A stretch of DNA of 8,826 nucleotides from Candidatus Doudnabacteria bacterium (GCA_016788805.1 JAEUSE010000024.1:1-8826), one strand, 5' to 3'. Counted from the first letter of the stretch, positions 1 through 6,000 are shown. The notes: generated from the sequence alone by a model not told the origin. Made by a program: numbers and translations.

Positions 1-439
1 CCACGTCTTTATTTTTATACAATGGCGCGTCGCAGGTCGCGCACACAGCCACGCCCCGACCGAAAAACTTTTCTTCACCGGGCACCCCCAAATGCCGGGG
101 CTCTTTACCGGAAGCAATTATAACCGACCGGGTAAAGTACTCCTGCTCAGCGGAATCGGTTACTTGCAACAAGGTTACGTTCCGCTCTACGCTCTGTACA
201 ATGACTCCCTCTTTTACCTCTAAATCTTCGGTAATTTGATTTAAGTGCTCGTGAAATTTAAGCGTTAAATCGGCGCCGCTAATCATAGAAAAACCGGTAT
301 AATTTTCCACATCGCTACTCCAGACCATTTGCCCGCCCAATTGCTTGGTCAACAACAGAGTCTTGAGTTTTTTTCGAGCGGTGTAAATGGCGGCAGTCAT
401 ACCAGCCGGACCGCCGCCAATTATAATAACGTCATACAT
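1..439 (-). CDS. Thioredoxin-reductase-like FAD/NAD(P)H disulfide oxidoreductase, N-terminal part (3' end beyond window)
   Basis: The reverse-strand reading frame from ATG at 439 is open to the window edge and gives 146 residues. It begins MYDVIIIGGGPAGMTAA, a Rossmann FAD-binding GxGxxG at about residues 8-13. GGQMVWSSDVENYTGF follows near 35-50, then a GKEPRHLGVPGE segment near 111-121. The redox motif CATC (C133, C136) is followed by DAPLYKNKD. A C-terminal NADPH-binding half is expected outside the window. In this family a flavin passes electrons from NAD(P)H to the CxxC pair, which reduces a thioredoxin, glutaredoxin or peroxiredoxin partner in the cytoplasm. The APLYKNKD and DVENY surroundings look somewhat closer to AhpF-type reductases than the canonical trxB at 3123-4052, so the partner may differ. 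There is no SD. The ATG lies at the end of a leader box also found before the gene at 6193. Confidence 0.9.
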   Translation of the reverse strand, partial: MYDVIIIGGGPAGMTAAIYTARKKLKTLLLTKQLGGQMVWSSDVENYTGFSMISGADLTLKFHEHLNQITEDLEVKEGVIVQSVERNVTLLQVTDSAEQEYFTRSVIIASGKEPRHLGVPGEEKFFGRGVAVCATCDAPLYKNKDV

Positions 440-450
440 ATGCGAAGCGC

Positions 451-473
451 GGAATTAGGAATTAGGAATTAGG
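451..473. repeat. Three tandem GGAATTA heptamers
   Basis: GGAATTA occurs three times head to tail (451-457, 458-464, 465-471), followed by GG. Read in the direction of the TrxB-like gene it is TAATTCC repeated, inside its predicted 5' leader, between a strong hairpin and the ATG at 439. Other 7-8-nt repeats lie in the leaders at 6001-6014 and 6112-6162. Confidence 0.85.
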
Positions 474-474
474 T

Positions 475-503
475 CGCCTCTTCGGCGACCCGCCGAAGAG
501 GCG
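475..503. repeat. Perfect 13-bp inverted repeat with 3-nt loop
   Basis: CGCCTCTTCGGCG (475-487) and CGCCGAAGAGGCG (491-503) are exact reverse complements separated by ACC. Each arm can also fold alone (GTCGCC/GGCGAC and CCCGCC/GGCGGG), so one long or two short hairpins are possible. It is GC-rich, lies in the leader of the reverse-strand TrxB-like gene and lacks a clear U-tract, so a terminator is not the obvious role. Confidence 0.85.
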
Positions 504-544
504 GGAATAAAACAAAATAGATCAAAACACGTATAACTACACAA

Positions 545-553
545 ATTGTAACA
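545..553 (-). promoter_or_regulatory. Extended -10 promoter for the TrxB-like gene
   Basis: On the reverse strand TGTTACAAT (553 to 545) is a TGn-extended -10 element. It sits in a 19-nt stretch, TATGTTACAATTTGTGTAG, that matches 18 of 19 bases upstream of the gene at 6193. No good -35 is seen 17 bp upstream. The predicted start near 538 gives a leader of about 100 nt. A competing reading is TTGAAT (560-555) with TTATAC (536-531), 18 bp apart. Confidence 0.5.
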
Positions 554-589
554 TATTCAAGGGTTTTCTGTGCGTCTAGAAAAGTTAGT

Positions 590-595
590 TATACT
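590..595 (+). promoter_or_regulatory. -10 box for a leaderless rsmC-like transcript
   Basis: TATACT at 590-595 ends only 6 nt before the ATG at 602, so transcription would start at or beside the start codon. No SD precedes the ATG. The upstream -35 is weak (TTCTGT at 566-571, spacer 18). A leaderless mRNA is the simplest reading. Confidence 0.55.
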
Positions 596-601
596 ATATG
601 T

Positions 602-1768
602 ATGAGCAACACCGACCATCCTTCCACCCAACTACTGGAACGCAACCTTGCGCGTATCAAACAAAAACTGCTATTGGTCAATCCGGTCGAGTTGGCGAGC
701 ATAGAAAAGATTATGTCGGTCGTACCGAAAGACAAACTGCAGGTATCCTGTCAGGAATACAGTCTCTACCAAGCATTTATTCAAAAACACATTCCGGGAA
801 ACTTTCAAACTCACTACGCGGGCCGCACAAAATTTGACCAAGCCGTAGTGTTTCTGCCGAAAAGCGATTTGGAAATAGAAATGACTCTCGCCTGGGTGAG
901 CGGCGTGCTGAAGAGTAATGGCCAAGTCATGCTTATCGGCCAAAACAACGCGGGCATAAAGTCGGCCAAGAAAACTTTGGAAAAACTCATCGGCCCCGTG
1001 GGCTATGCGGACGCTGCCCGACACTCCGCTCTCTACGTCGCCGAAAAAAATGTTACTCATCACTCCTTCACGTTAGAGAACTGGTGGAAAAGTTACCAAG
1101 TGCCGCTTATTACCGCGGCCGAAGGACCACACAACCGAGCACTGACTGTCTGCACCCTACCCGGAGTGTTTAGTCACGGCCGCTTAGACGAAGGAACAGC
1201 GTTACTCCTCAGCACCCTCACGGAAAAAACCCGGCAAGGAAAAAAAGTTTTGGATTGGGGCTGCGGCGGCGGAGTCATCGGCGCGAGCCTGGCGGCAGCC
1301 CACCCGGACCTCACAGTAACCCTGGCAGATAGCAGCGCCTTAGCTTTAGAGTCTGCCCGAGGCACTATTCAGGCCAACAAACTTACCAACTGCCAAGTTA
1401 CCGCCACCAACATATACTCCGAACTACCGGAGTTGTTTCACTTTATTGTAGCCAACCCACCCTTTCACAAAGGACACGACACCAGCTACGATGAAGTCGA
1501 ACTCTTCCTCGAACAAACAGTCCACCATCTGCGGGAACACGGCAGTGCCCGCATTGTCGCCAATATTTTTCTCAAGTACGAGTCGCTCCTCGAAAAACAT
1601 TTTGGCTATGTAAAAGTGTTAGCTAAAAACAATAAATACAAAGTACTGGAGGCGGTTAAAATACCAAAGACGCCTGCCGGTCACAAGCCGGCCAGGAAGG
1701 ACAGGCCCAAACGGCGGAATGCGGAAACGGAAGAAGAATTAGAAGTGATAGAAGAGTTAGAAAAATAA
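602..1768 (+). CDS. rsmC: RsmC-type 16S rRNA guanine-N2 methyltransferase
   Basis: This 388-aa protein has the two-domain build of RsmC/RlmG. A degenerate N-terminal methyltransferase-like domain spans about 1-175 and includes VGYADAARHSALYVAEK. The catalytic class I SAM domain runs from about 185. Visible motifs are LPGVFSHGRLDEG (187-198), SAM-binding VLDWGCGGG (216-224), LADSSALAL for motif II, and NPPFH (285-289), the N-methyltransferase signature. RIVANIFLKYE and NNKYKVLEA close the domain as in Escherichia coli RsmC, which methylates G1207 of 16S rRNA. G1207 is expected from the family, but RlmG-like 23S specificity cannot be excluded. A charged tail of about 36 residues (354-388, Lys/Arg then Glu) makes it longer than the roughly 343-aa E. 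coli enzyme. Initiation at 602 fits the -10 box; the ATG at 598 is in another frame. Confidence 0.88.
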   Translation: MSNTDHPSTQLLERNLARIKQKLLLVNPVELASIEKIMSVVPKDKLQVSCQEYSLYQAFIQKHIPGNFQTHYAGRTKFDQAVVFLPKSDLEIEMTLAWVSGVLKSNGQVMLIGQNNAGIKSAKKTLEKLIGPVGYADAARHSALYVAEKNVTHHSFTLENWWKSYQVPLITAAEGPHNRALTVCTLPGVFSHGRLDEGTALLLSTLTEKTRQGKKVLDWGCGGGVIGASLAAAHPDLTVTLADSSALALESARGTIQANKLTNCQVTATNIYSELPELFHFIVANPPFHKGHDTSYDEVELFLEQTVHHLREHGSARIVANIFLKYESLLEKHFGYVKVLAKNNKYKVLEAVKIPKTPAGHKPARKDRPKRRNAETEEELEVIEELEK

Positions 1769-1769
1769 A

Positions 1770-1797
1770 TAAAAAACTGGCAGCCGCCAGTTTTTTT
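1770..1797. terminator. Bidirectional rho-independent terminator
   Basis: ACTGGC (1776-1781), loop AGCC, GCCAGT (1786-1791), with A-runs on the left (1771-1776) and T-runs on the right (1791-1797). It ends the rsmC-like gene rightward. Leftward, with a long U-rich run from 1776 back to about 1761, it ends the trxB-ribK-EamA operon. Confidence 0.9.
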
Positions 1798-1811
1798 ATG
1801 CTCCAATTTTT

Positions 1812-2729
1812 CTAGACCTGTTGTCTTTCCTGCTGCTGTCCCCGACTGAGCATGTAAATACTACCCAACAATACCGTCATACCGATAATTTGCGCGGGCA
1901 TTAAAGCCGCGTGTAAAAATATATAGTTAACGAGCACCGCGGCCACCGGAAAACCCAACTCGGCCAACGTAGCAACCGAAGCCTTAGTCCGACTCAAGCC
2001 TCGATAATACAAAAACAGGGAAACCACCCCCGAAGTTATAGCAATAATAACCACGTACAACCAATCGGATCCCGTTAAACGGACAACGGCGGGAAGCGTA
2101 CCCTGCCAAGCGTTCAAGACAAGTAAGAAGAGGAACGCTACTACAAACCGCAACATGGTCATTGTCTGAAAACTTGCCCGGGACAAAACGAGTCTACCCA
2201 AAACGGTTCCCGCGGCCCACAGTGCCGCAGCAGTCAGGGCCAATAAAATACCAATGGAATTAGGATTAAATGTCTCTCCGGGAAAACTCTGCGGGATTAA
2301 CTTTGGAAAGGAAAGTACATACGCCCCACCTAATGCGACCGCACACCACATCCAAAATTGTTTCGGCAAAACCTCTTTGAGCAATGCAGCGGCCAGGCCG
2401 ATAGCCAATAACGGTTGTAGCTTTTGGAGCACAATAGCGACCGAGGGATTTACATAAGAAAATGCTTGGGTAAAGGCAATACTGGCAAGCGCGCTACTAC
2501 CCACACCTATTACCAACACTGCCAACCACTCCTTACCCGTCAACTTGGCAAACTCCGCTCGCTTCCACCAAAGTATCGGTAACACGCAGAGCACATCTAC
2601 CGCATGCTCCAAAAGCACAATGAGGCTACTGGGCAACTCTTTGGTTAAGTGCAGCCGAAACGGCGCGTCACTCGCCCACAACATAGCCGCTACAAACACG
2701 AGCCACGGTCCGGACTTGTCTAACTTCAT
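1812..2729 (-). CDS. EamA/DMT-superfamily permease, 10 membrane helices
   Basis: This 305-aa protein is very hydrophobic and built from two EamA repeats (about 8-140 and 158-295), each able to supply five helices. Helix pairs are visible at 8-20, 34-53, 67-90, 96-116, 126-140, 157-178, 190-207, 222-242, 252-272 and 278-295. ALWAAGTVLGRL and RFVVAFLFLLVLN in the second repeat are typical of the family. EamA proteins carry metabolites across the inner membrane, and the substrate cannot be read from sequence. The ATG overlaps the stop of the upstream riboflavin kinase as ATGA (2726-2729), which suggests translational coupling. Because some EamA/DMT proteins (RibN, ImpX) are implicated in riboflavin uptake, flavin transport is a reasonable but unproven guess. 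No separate SD is obvious. Confidence 0.87.
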   Translation of the reverse strand: MKLDKSGPWLVFVAAMLWASDAPFRLHLTKELPSSLIVLLEHAVDVLCVLPILWWKRAEFAKLTGKEWLAVLVIGVGSSALASIAFTQAFSYVNPSVAIVLQKLQPLLAIGLAAALLKEVLPKQFWMWCAVALGGAYVLSFPKLIPQSFPGETFNPNSIGILLALTAAALWAAGTVLGRLVLSRASFQTMTMLRFVVAFLFLLVLNAWQGTLPAVVRLTGSDWLYVVIIAITSGVVSLFLYYRGLSRTKASVATLAELGFPVAAVLVNYIFLHAALMPAQIIGMTVLLGSIYMLSRGQQQERQQV

Positions 2730-3112
2730 ATATTTGCTTTTCTAACAGTGTTAATATCTTCCTGAATCGCTCTCATTAAATCCGCTTCTTGGGCGTACTT
2801 CCGAAATGGCCGCAGGAACGCAACCAAACAAAAGGTCAATTGCCGGCCGTACAAATCTCCGGAAAAGTCCAACAAGTGTGCCTCCAGCTTCGGCAAACCC
2901 CGCCTATCCCGCGGACCGATAACGATGCCCGCGCGATGTTTTTGCGGACGACCCTCAAGCATGACCCAACCGGCCCACACCCCCAGCCGCGGCTTACGTT
3001 GCAGCCGCGCCCAACCGTGCCGACTCAAGTTTGCGGTCGGAAATCCTATCTTTCGGCCGTATCCATCACCATGCACAACCATACCGCGTAACGTTACTAC
3101 TTCATGTTTCAT
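2726..3112 (-). CDS. Stand-alone riboflavin kinase (RFK domain of RibF)
   Basis: This 128-aa protein covers only the C-terminal flavokinase domain of bacterial RibF. It should phosphorylate riboflavin to FMN with ATP in the cytoplasm. GMVVHGDGYGRKIGFPTANL (10-29) is the N-terminal glycine-rich strand and the PTAN nucleotide/Mg motif. LEAHLLDFSGDLYG (76-89) carries the expected catalytic Glu (E77) and the DxxGDLYG signature. A helix with RAIQEDINTVRK ends the domain. The usual GxxNIGxRPTF stretch is reduced to GIVIGPRDRRG (62-72), a noticeable divergence. The FAD-synthetase (nucleotidyltransferase) domain is absent, so FAD would need another enzyme. It lies 10 bp after trxB and overlaps the permease by 4 bp. 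The start is kept at 3112 because the first strand needs these residues; no SD is seen. Confidence 0.85.
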   Translation of the reverse strand: MKHEVVTLRGMVVHGDGYGRKIGFPTANLSRHGWARLQRKPRLGVWAGWVMLEGRPQKHRAGIVIGPRDRRGLPKLEAHLLDFSGDLYGRQLTFCLVAFLRPFRKYAQEADLMRAIQEDINTVRKANI

Positions 3113-3122
3113 GCGGTAGGTT

Positions 3123-4052
3123 TTACAGTTCGTCTACAGCCAAATACTTTTCCGCGTCTAACGCGGCCTTGCATCCCTCTCCCGCCGCCGTAATCGCTTG
3201 GCGATACCGATGGTCGTGTACGTCCCCGGCAACAAATACTCCGGGAATATTCGTCTGTGTAAACTCCTGGGGTTCTATATATCCCTTCTCGTTCATACTC
3301 AAACCGGTATCCGCAAAAATTTTTGTGGAAGGGGTGTGTCCAATAGCCGCAAAGTAACCCTGAACTGCCAAGTCTTCCTCAACGCCGGTATCGTTATGAC
3401 GCACTCGCACCCCGGTTACCGTAGCTTCCCCTAAAACTTCCACGACGGTTACGTTAGTCACAAATGTAATTTTAGGGTGCTCCTGCGCGCGCTTGAGCAT
3501 AATTTTAGAAGCTTTAAACTCAGCTCGCCGATGAATAACGGTAACCGAGTTACCAAATTTGGTCAAAAACAACGCCTCTTCCATAGCACTATCTCCACCG
3601 CCGATAACCGCAATATCTTTACCCTTAAAAAAGAAACCGTCGCAGGTCGCGCAGGCAGAAACACCTTTACCGCGCAACCGTTGCTCATTGGCTAAACCCA
3701 GCCAGTTTGCTTCGGCGCCGGTAGCAATAATAACCGCTCGACTCCGATACTCTTCCGTCCCGGTCCGGACCACCAACGGTCGAGCGGAAAAGTCTACGGA
3801 CACCGCGTTGTCCATGACTATTTCGGTACCAAACCGTTTAACTTGCTTGGTCATATTTTCCATTAAATCCGGACCTTGAATCCCCTCCGGAAAACCGGGG
3901 AAATTCTCCACTTCGCTGGTTGTAGTCAACTGTCCGCCCGGCTGCAGGCCCGCAATGACCAACGGCTGCAACTCCGCCCGGGCGGCGTACAAAGCGGCCG
4001 TCAAGCCGGCCGGTCCGGAACCAATAATGATTATATTTCGAATATTTTCCAT
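3123..4052 (-). CDS. trxB: Thioredoxin reductase
   Basis: This 309-aa protein is the usual length for a low-molecular-weight thioredoxin reductase. It transfers electrons from NADPH through FAD to thioredoxin in the cytoplasm. The FAD site GSGPAG is at 11-16 and the GGQL/EVENFPGF region at 39-54. The redox-active CATC is at C134-C137 followed by DGFFFKGK. The NADPH-binding GGGDSA is at 151-156 and HRRAEF at 174-179 (2'-phosphate contact). FAD-binding GVFVAGDV is at 271-278, followed by RQAITAAGEG. All key residues are present. It is the first gene of a three-gene operon and is driven by a near-consensus promoter with a leader of about 17 nt and no SD. Confidence 0.96.
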   Translation of the reverse strand: MENIRNIIIIGSGPAGLTAALYAARAELQPLVIAGLQPGGQLTTTSEVENFPGFPEGIQGPDLMENMTKQVKRFGTEIVMDNAVSVDFSARPLVVRTGTEEYRSRAVIIATGAEANWLGLANEQRLRGKGVSACATCDGFFFKGKDIAVIGGGDSAMEEALFLTKFGNSVTVIHRRAEFKASKIMLKRAQEHPKITFVTNVTVVEVLGEATVTGVRVRHNDTGVEEDLAVQGYFAAIGHTPSTKIFADTGLSMNEKGYIEPQEFTQTNIPGVFVAGDVHDHRYRQAITAAGEGCKAALDAEKYLAVDEL

Positions 4053-4075
4053 GGTTTATATTTAGTGTCTTTAAT

Positions 4076-4105
4076 ACTATACGGGCCCGGCTTGACAAGT
4101 GTCAA
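4076..4105 (-). promoter_or_regulatory. Sigma-70-type promoter of the trxB operon
   Basis: Reverse strand: -35 TTGACA (4105-4100), 18-bp spacer, -10 TATAGT (4081-4076). The start is expected near 4069, about 17 nt before the trxB ATG. It overlaps the rightward promoter at 4092-4120, so the two should compete for polymerase. Confidence 0.82.
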
Positions 4106-4120
4106 CCGGAGGAGTACACT
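4092..4120 (+). promoter_or_regulatory. Sigma-70-type promoter of the 91-aa membrane protein gene
   Basis: -35 TTGACA (4092-4097), 17-bp spacer, -10 TACACT (4115-4120). The start is expected near 4127, giving a leader of about 95 nt. The two opposed -35 hexamers form the inverted repeat TTGACA-AG-TGTCAA (4092-4105). Confidence 0.8.
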
Positions 4121-4135
4121 TGCAGGCCACCCGCC

Positions 4136-4216
4136 GTTCCGGTAGCCGGTTTGCCTACCGGAACTAGGGTGTACAAAAAATTAACGGAGGGAACTCCCTA
4201 ACGGGAGAGGAAAGGA
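4136..4216 (+). promoter_or_regulatory. Structured 5' leader with alternative hairpins and RBS
   Basis: A 10-bp perfect stem, GTTCCGGTAG (4136-4145) with CTACCGGAAC (4155-4164), comes first. Two small hairpins then share one strand: GGAG/CTCC (4186-4189, 4194-4197) around a GGAA tetraloop, or CTCCC/GGGAG (4194-4198, 4203-4207). They cannot form together, and the second reaches into the purine-rich RBS (GGAGAGG 4204-4210, AAAGGA 4211-4216, 5 nt before the ATG). The structures are seen directly; a switching role is inference. Confidence 0.5.
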
Positions 4217-4221
4217 CTACT

Positions 4222-4497
4222 ATGGCGACGAGTATATTTTTCGCCCTAGCAGGAGTCATCCTGATTGCTTTGTGGGTAGACCGTCGAAAGACTAAAACCC
4301 AAGCAACCTCAGCTGCCTCGAGCGGCATACGCTCGGCAGGTCGGATGGTTCCGCACGCTTTGACCATGTTGGTCATGGTCGCGCACGCCTCGGAAATTAC
4401 CCGAGTCGTACAGCACATTAGTAGCGTGCACATTATTGCCGCCCTTTCGCTCTTCGCGGTTTGGGCAATCACCAATTCAGGGTCGGAAGAAATTTAA
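4222..4497 (+). CDS. Orphan 91-aa membrane protein
   Basis: I do not recognise a family. The protein starts with a hydrophobic helix (about 4-19, SIFFALAGVILIALWV) followed at once by basic residues (DRRKTK). A polar Ala/Ser/Thr linker (28-40) follows, then a moderately hydrophobic stretch (43-56) and a second likely helix (69-84, VHIIAALSLFAVWAIT), ending SGSEEI. It could span the membrane twice. Four His residues (45, 55, 65, 70) cluster between and beside the helices, which might mean metal or heme contact, but this is only a composition remark. It is a genuine gene candidate because it has its own promoter, a clear SD and a terminator directly behind it. An opposite-strand frame (4164-4475) is open too but lacks these signals. 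Confidence 0.7.
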   Translation: MATSIFFALAGVILIALWVDRRKTKTQATSAASSGIRSAGRMVPHALTMLVMVAHASEITRVVQHISSVHIIAALSLFAVWAITNSGSEEI

Positions 4498-4547
4498 TTT
4501 CCGCCATCATTCCTGTTCGTACAAACTAAGTACGACCCTGAACAACC

Positions 4548-4589
4548 AAGAGACCGGATTGAGCACATTACTGCTCTCCGGTCTTTTCT
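4548..4589 (+). terminator. Rho-independent terminator of the 91-aa protein gene
   Basis: AGACCGGA (4551-4558) pairs with TCCGGTCT (4577-4584), and GAGCA (4561-4565) with TGCTC (4572-4576), with a TT bulge and a 6-nt loop. The run TTTTCT follows. Read leftward it could also slow transcription leaving htrA, but the U-tract there is poor. A smaller hairpin, TCGTAC/GTACGA (4517-4535), lies just upstream. Confidence 0.88.
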
Positions 4590-4625
4590 GCACTGAATTC
4601 GTTATTCTATATTCGTACTTCGGTA

Positions 4626-5663
4626 TTATTTATACTCCCCTAGAATAACCGGCAGGTCCAGCTGCTGTCCCGCCCGATCGATACGCAAAAGGATTTGCGC
4701 GCCGCTCATAAAACGAGCCAACAGCTTATCCAACTCTTGTGTCAACCCGATAGCTTCACCATTAATGCGGGTAATAACGTCGCCCTCTCGTACGCCGGCG
4801 TTCGCCGCGGGGCTACCCCCTGTCACACTTTGTACGTAAGCCCCCGCGTCCACCGATAAACCCGCGACGGCTTTTACCGCCTGATCTACCCGGACATAAG
4901 AAATACCCAAATACGGCCGAGTCGCCTTACCCAAACTTTTGAGTTGTTCAAGTGTGCTCTGTATATAATTGGAAGGAATAGCAAAACCCAACCCCGAGCC
5001 CTGTTCTAACAGCGTAGTCATGCCTATAACCTCCCCGGACATGTTAATCAGCGGCCCGCCGGAATTGCCCTGGTTAATAGTCGCGTCGGTCTCAATTAAA
5101 TTTTTATATCGGGGTCGACTGCTGTCTAAGCTTACATCTCTTTCTAAGCCCGACACCACACCCCGGGTAACAGTATGTTGATACTTCCCCAGCGCGTCAC
5201 CGATTGCAAAAACAGACTGCCCAGTCTCAAGCGCGTCCGAGTTACCAAAACGCACAGTGGCCATACTTATACCCTCCACCTTCAAAAGAGCAATATCACT
5301 ATACGTATCCACACCCACTATCCGCGCGGGTAAGTTTTTTCCATCCAGCAGCAACACTCGAAACTCAGCGTTTGCGCTGCTCACCACATGGCTATTGGTA
5401 ACTATGTAACCGTCGGAGCTTACTATAAAACCGCTTCCAAAAATAGTATCTTGCCTCGCGTGATGGTTGGGCAACGGCGCGCTACCGATAACCGAAACCA
5501 CCGCGGGCTTGACGCTACGCACGGCCAGCACACCTAATTGCTCGTCGGACAAAGCCTGACCACCCGGTTTTACCGCGGCACTTTGACTGGTGGCCGCCCA
5601 CCACAACGACCCGTTAAGTAAGGTGAAGACAATAAGCACTCCGGAAAGTTTACGTATAGACAT
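4626..5663 (-). CDS. htrA: HtrA/DegP-family trypsin-like serine protease with one PDZ domain
   Basis: This 345-aa protein has an N-terminal membrane anchor or signal helix (about 8-24, GVLIVFTLLNGSLWWAA), so it should act outside the cytoplasmic membrane on misfolded or secreted proteins. The chymotrypsin-like domain shows an intact catalytic triad: H92 in TNSHVV, D123 in YSDIALLKV and S201 in NQGNSGGPL. GFAIPS (227-231 region) closes the protease. One PDZ domain follows (about 250-340), with YLGI at 251-254, GSPAANAGVREGDVITRING at 283-302 and a C-terminal strand. One PDZ is the DegS/Gram-positive HtrA arrangement, not the two of DegP. It follows the UPF0251 gene by 46 bp and is probably co-transcribed. 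A weak SD (TAAGGT) lies 3 nt from the ATG. Confidence 0.95.
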   Translation of the reverse strand: MSIRKLSGVLIVFTLLNGSLWWAATSQSAAVKPGGQALSDEQLGVLAVRSVKPAVVSVIGSAPLPNHHARQDTIFGSGFIVSSDGYIVTNSHVVSSANAEFRVLLLDGKNLPARIVGVDTYSDIALLKVEGISMATVRFGNSDALETGQSVFAIGDALGKYQHTVTRGVVSGLERDVSLDSSRPRYKNLIETDATINQGNSGGPLINMSGEVIGMTTLLEQGSGLGFAIPSNYIQSTLEQLKSLGKATRPYLGISYVRVDQAVKAVAGLSVDAGAYVQSVTGGSPAANAGVREGDVITRINGEAIGLTQELDKLLARFMSGAQILLRIDRAGQQLDLPVILGEYK

Positions 5664-5709
5664 ATACCTTATGTTAATTACTCATAAAAAATACACGATG
5701 AATGCATGG

Positions 5710-5988
5710 CTACTGTTCGGTTACTTTTAACTCGCGCCCCTCAATGAGAGCTACCGAAACTTTCTTGTACGCACTCGCGAGCAAACGTTGAAACGTGCTT
5801 TGCGAAACCCCCATTGCCGCCGCTGCGGCGGTCTGGTCTAAATCTTCTATGTTCTTAAGCCGCAAGCTTTCTGTTTCGGCCGGGCTAATCTCCACGGCCT
5901 GCCGCGCAGAGGGTTTGCACCCGAAAGGCTTATAACCCTTCCAGCTAGGACAAAAACCTATTTTTTTATTGCACAACGGTCGAGTCAT
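5710..5988 (-). CDS. UPF0251 (DUF134) helix-turn-helix protein
   Basis: This 92-aa protein matches the small UPF0251/DUF134 family in layout and length. An N-terminal basic/cysteine segment comes first (RPLCNKKIGFCPSWKGYKPFGCKP, with C6, C13, C24). SPAETESLRLKNIEDLDQ (35-52) is the family's helix resembling vLtldElEalRLaDleGLsQ. A helix-turn-helix (about 50-73, AAAAAMGVSQSTFQRLLASAYKKV) and ALIEGRELKV complete it. The sigma-like HTH suggests DNA binding, but the family has no settled function. The gene has its own good promoter and precedes htrA by 46 bp, so it may regulate itself and the protease. Binding of metal or Fe-S by the cysteines is speculative. Confidence 0.88.
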   Translation of the reverse strand: MTRPLCNKKIGFCPSWKGYKPFGCKPSARQAVEISPAETESLRLKNIEDLDQTAAAAAMGVSQSTFQRLLASAYKKVSVALIEGRELKVTEQ

Positions 5989-6000
5989 AATTTTGGGGTT

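Noticed and set aside
475..503. Terminator for the rsmC-like or TrxB-like gene
   Set aside because: It lies upstream of both start codons and has no following U-tract in either direction.
598..837. 79-aa frame starting at ATG 598
   Set aside because: It starts 4 nt before the rsmC-like ATG in another frame, has no motif and is a shadow of the methyltransferase gene.
671..1063. 130-aa reverse-strand frame
   Set aside because: It is antisense to the clearly recognised rsmC-like gene and has no motif or start signals.
2789..3119. Forward frames opposite the riboflavin kinase
   Set aside because: The reverse strand has an intact RFK domain; the forward frames are low-complexity shadows.
4053..4135. 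FMN riboswitch before the trxB-ribK operon
   Set aside because: The trxB leader is only about 17 nt by the predicted start, too short for an FMN aptamer, and no RFN core is visible.
4164..4475. 103-aa reverse frame opposite the 91-aa membrane protein
   Set aside because: Promoter, SD and terminator all fit the forward strand; the reverse frame has none.
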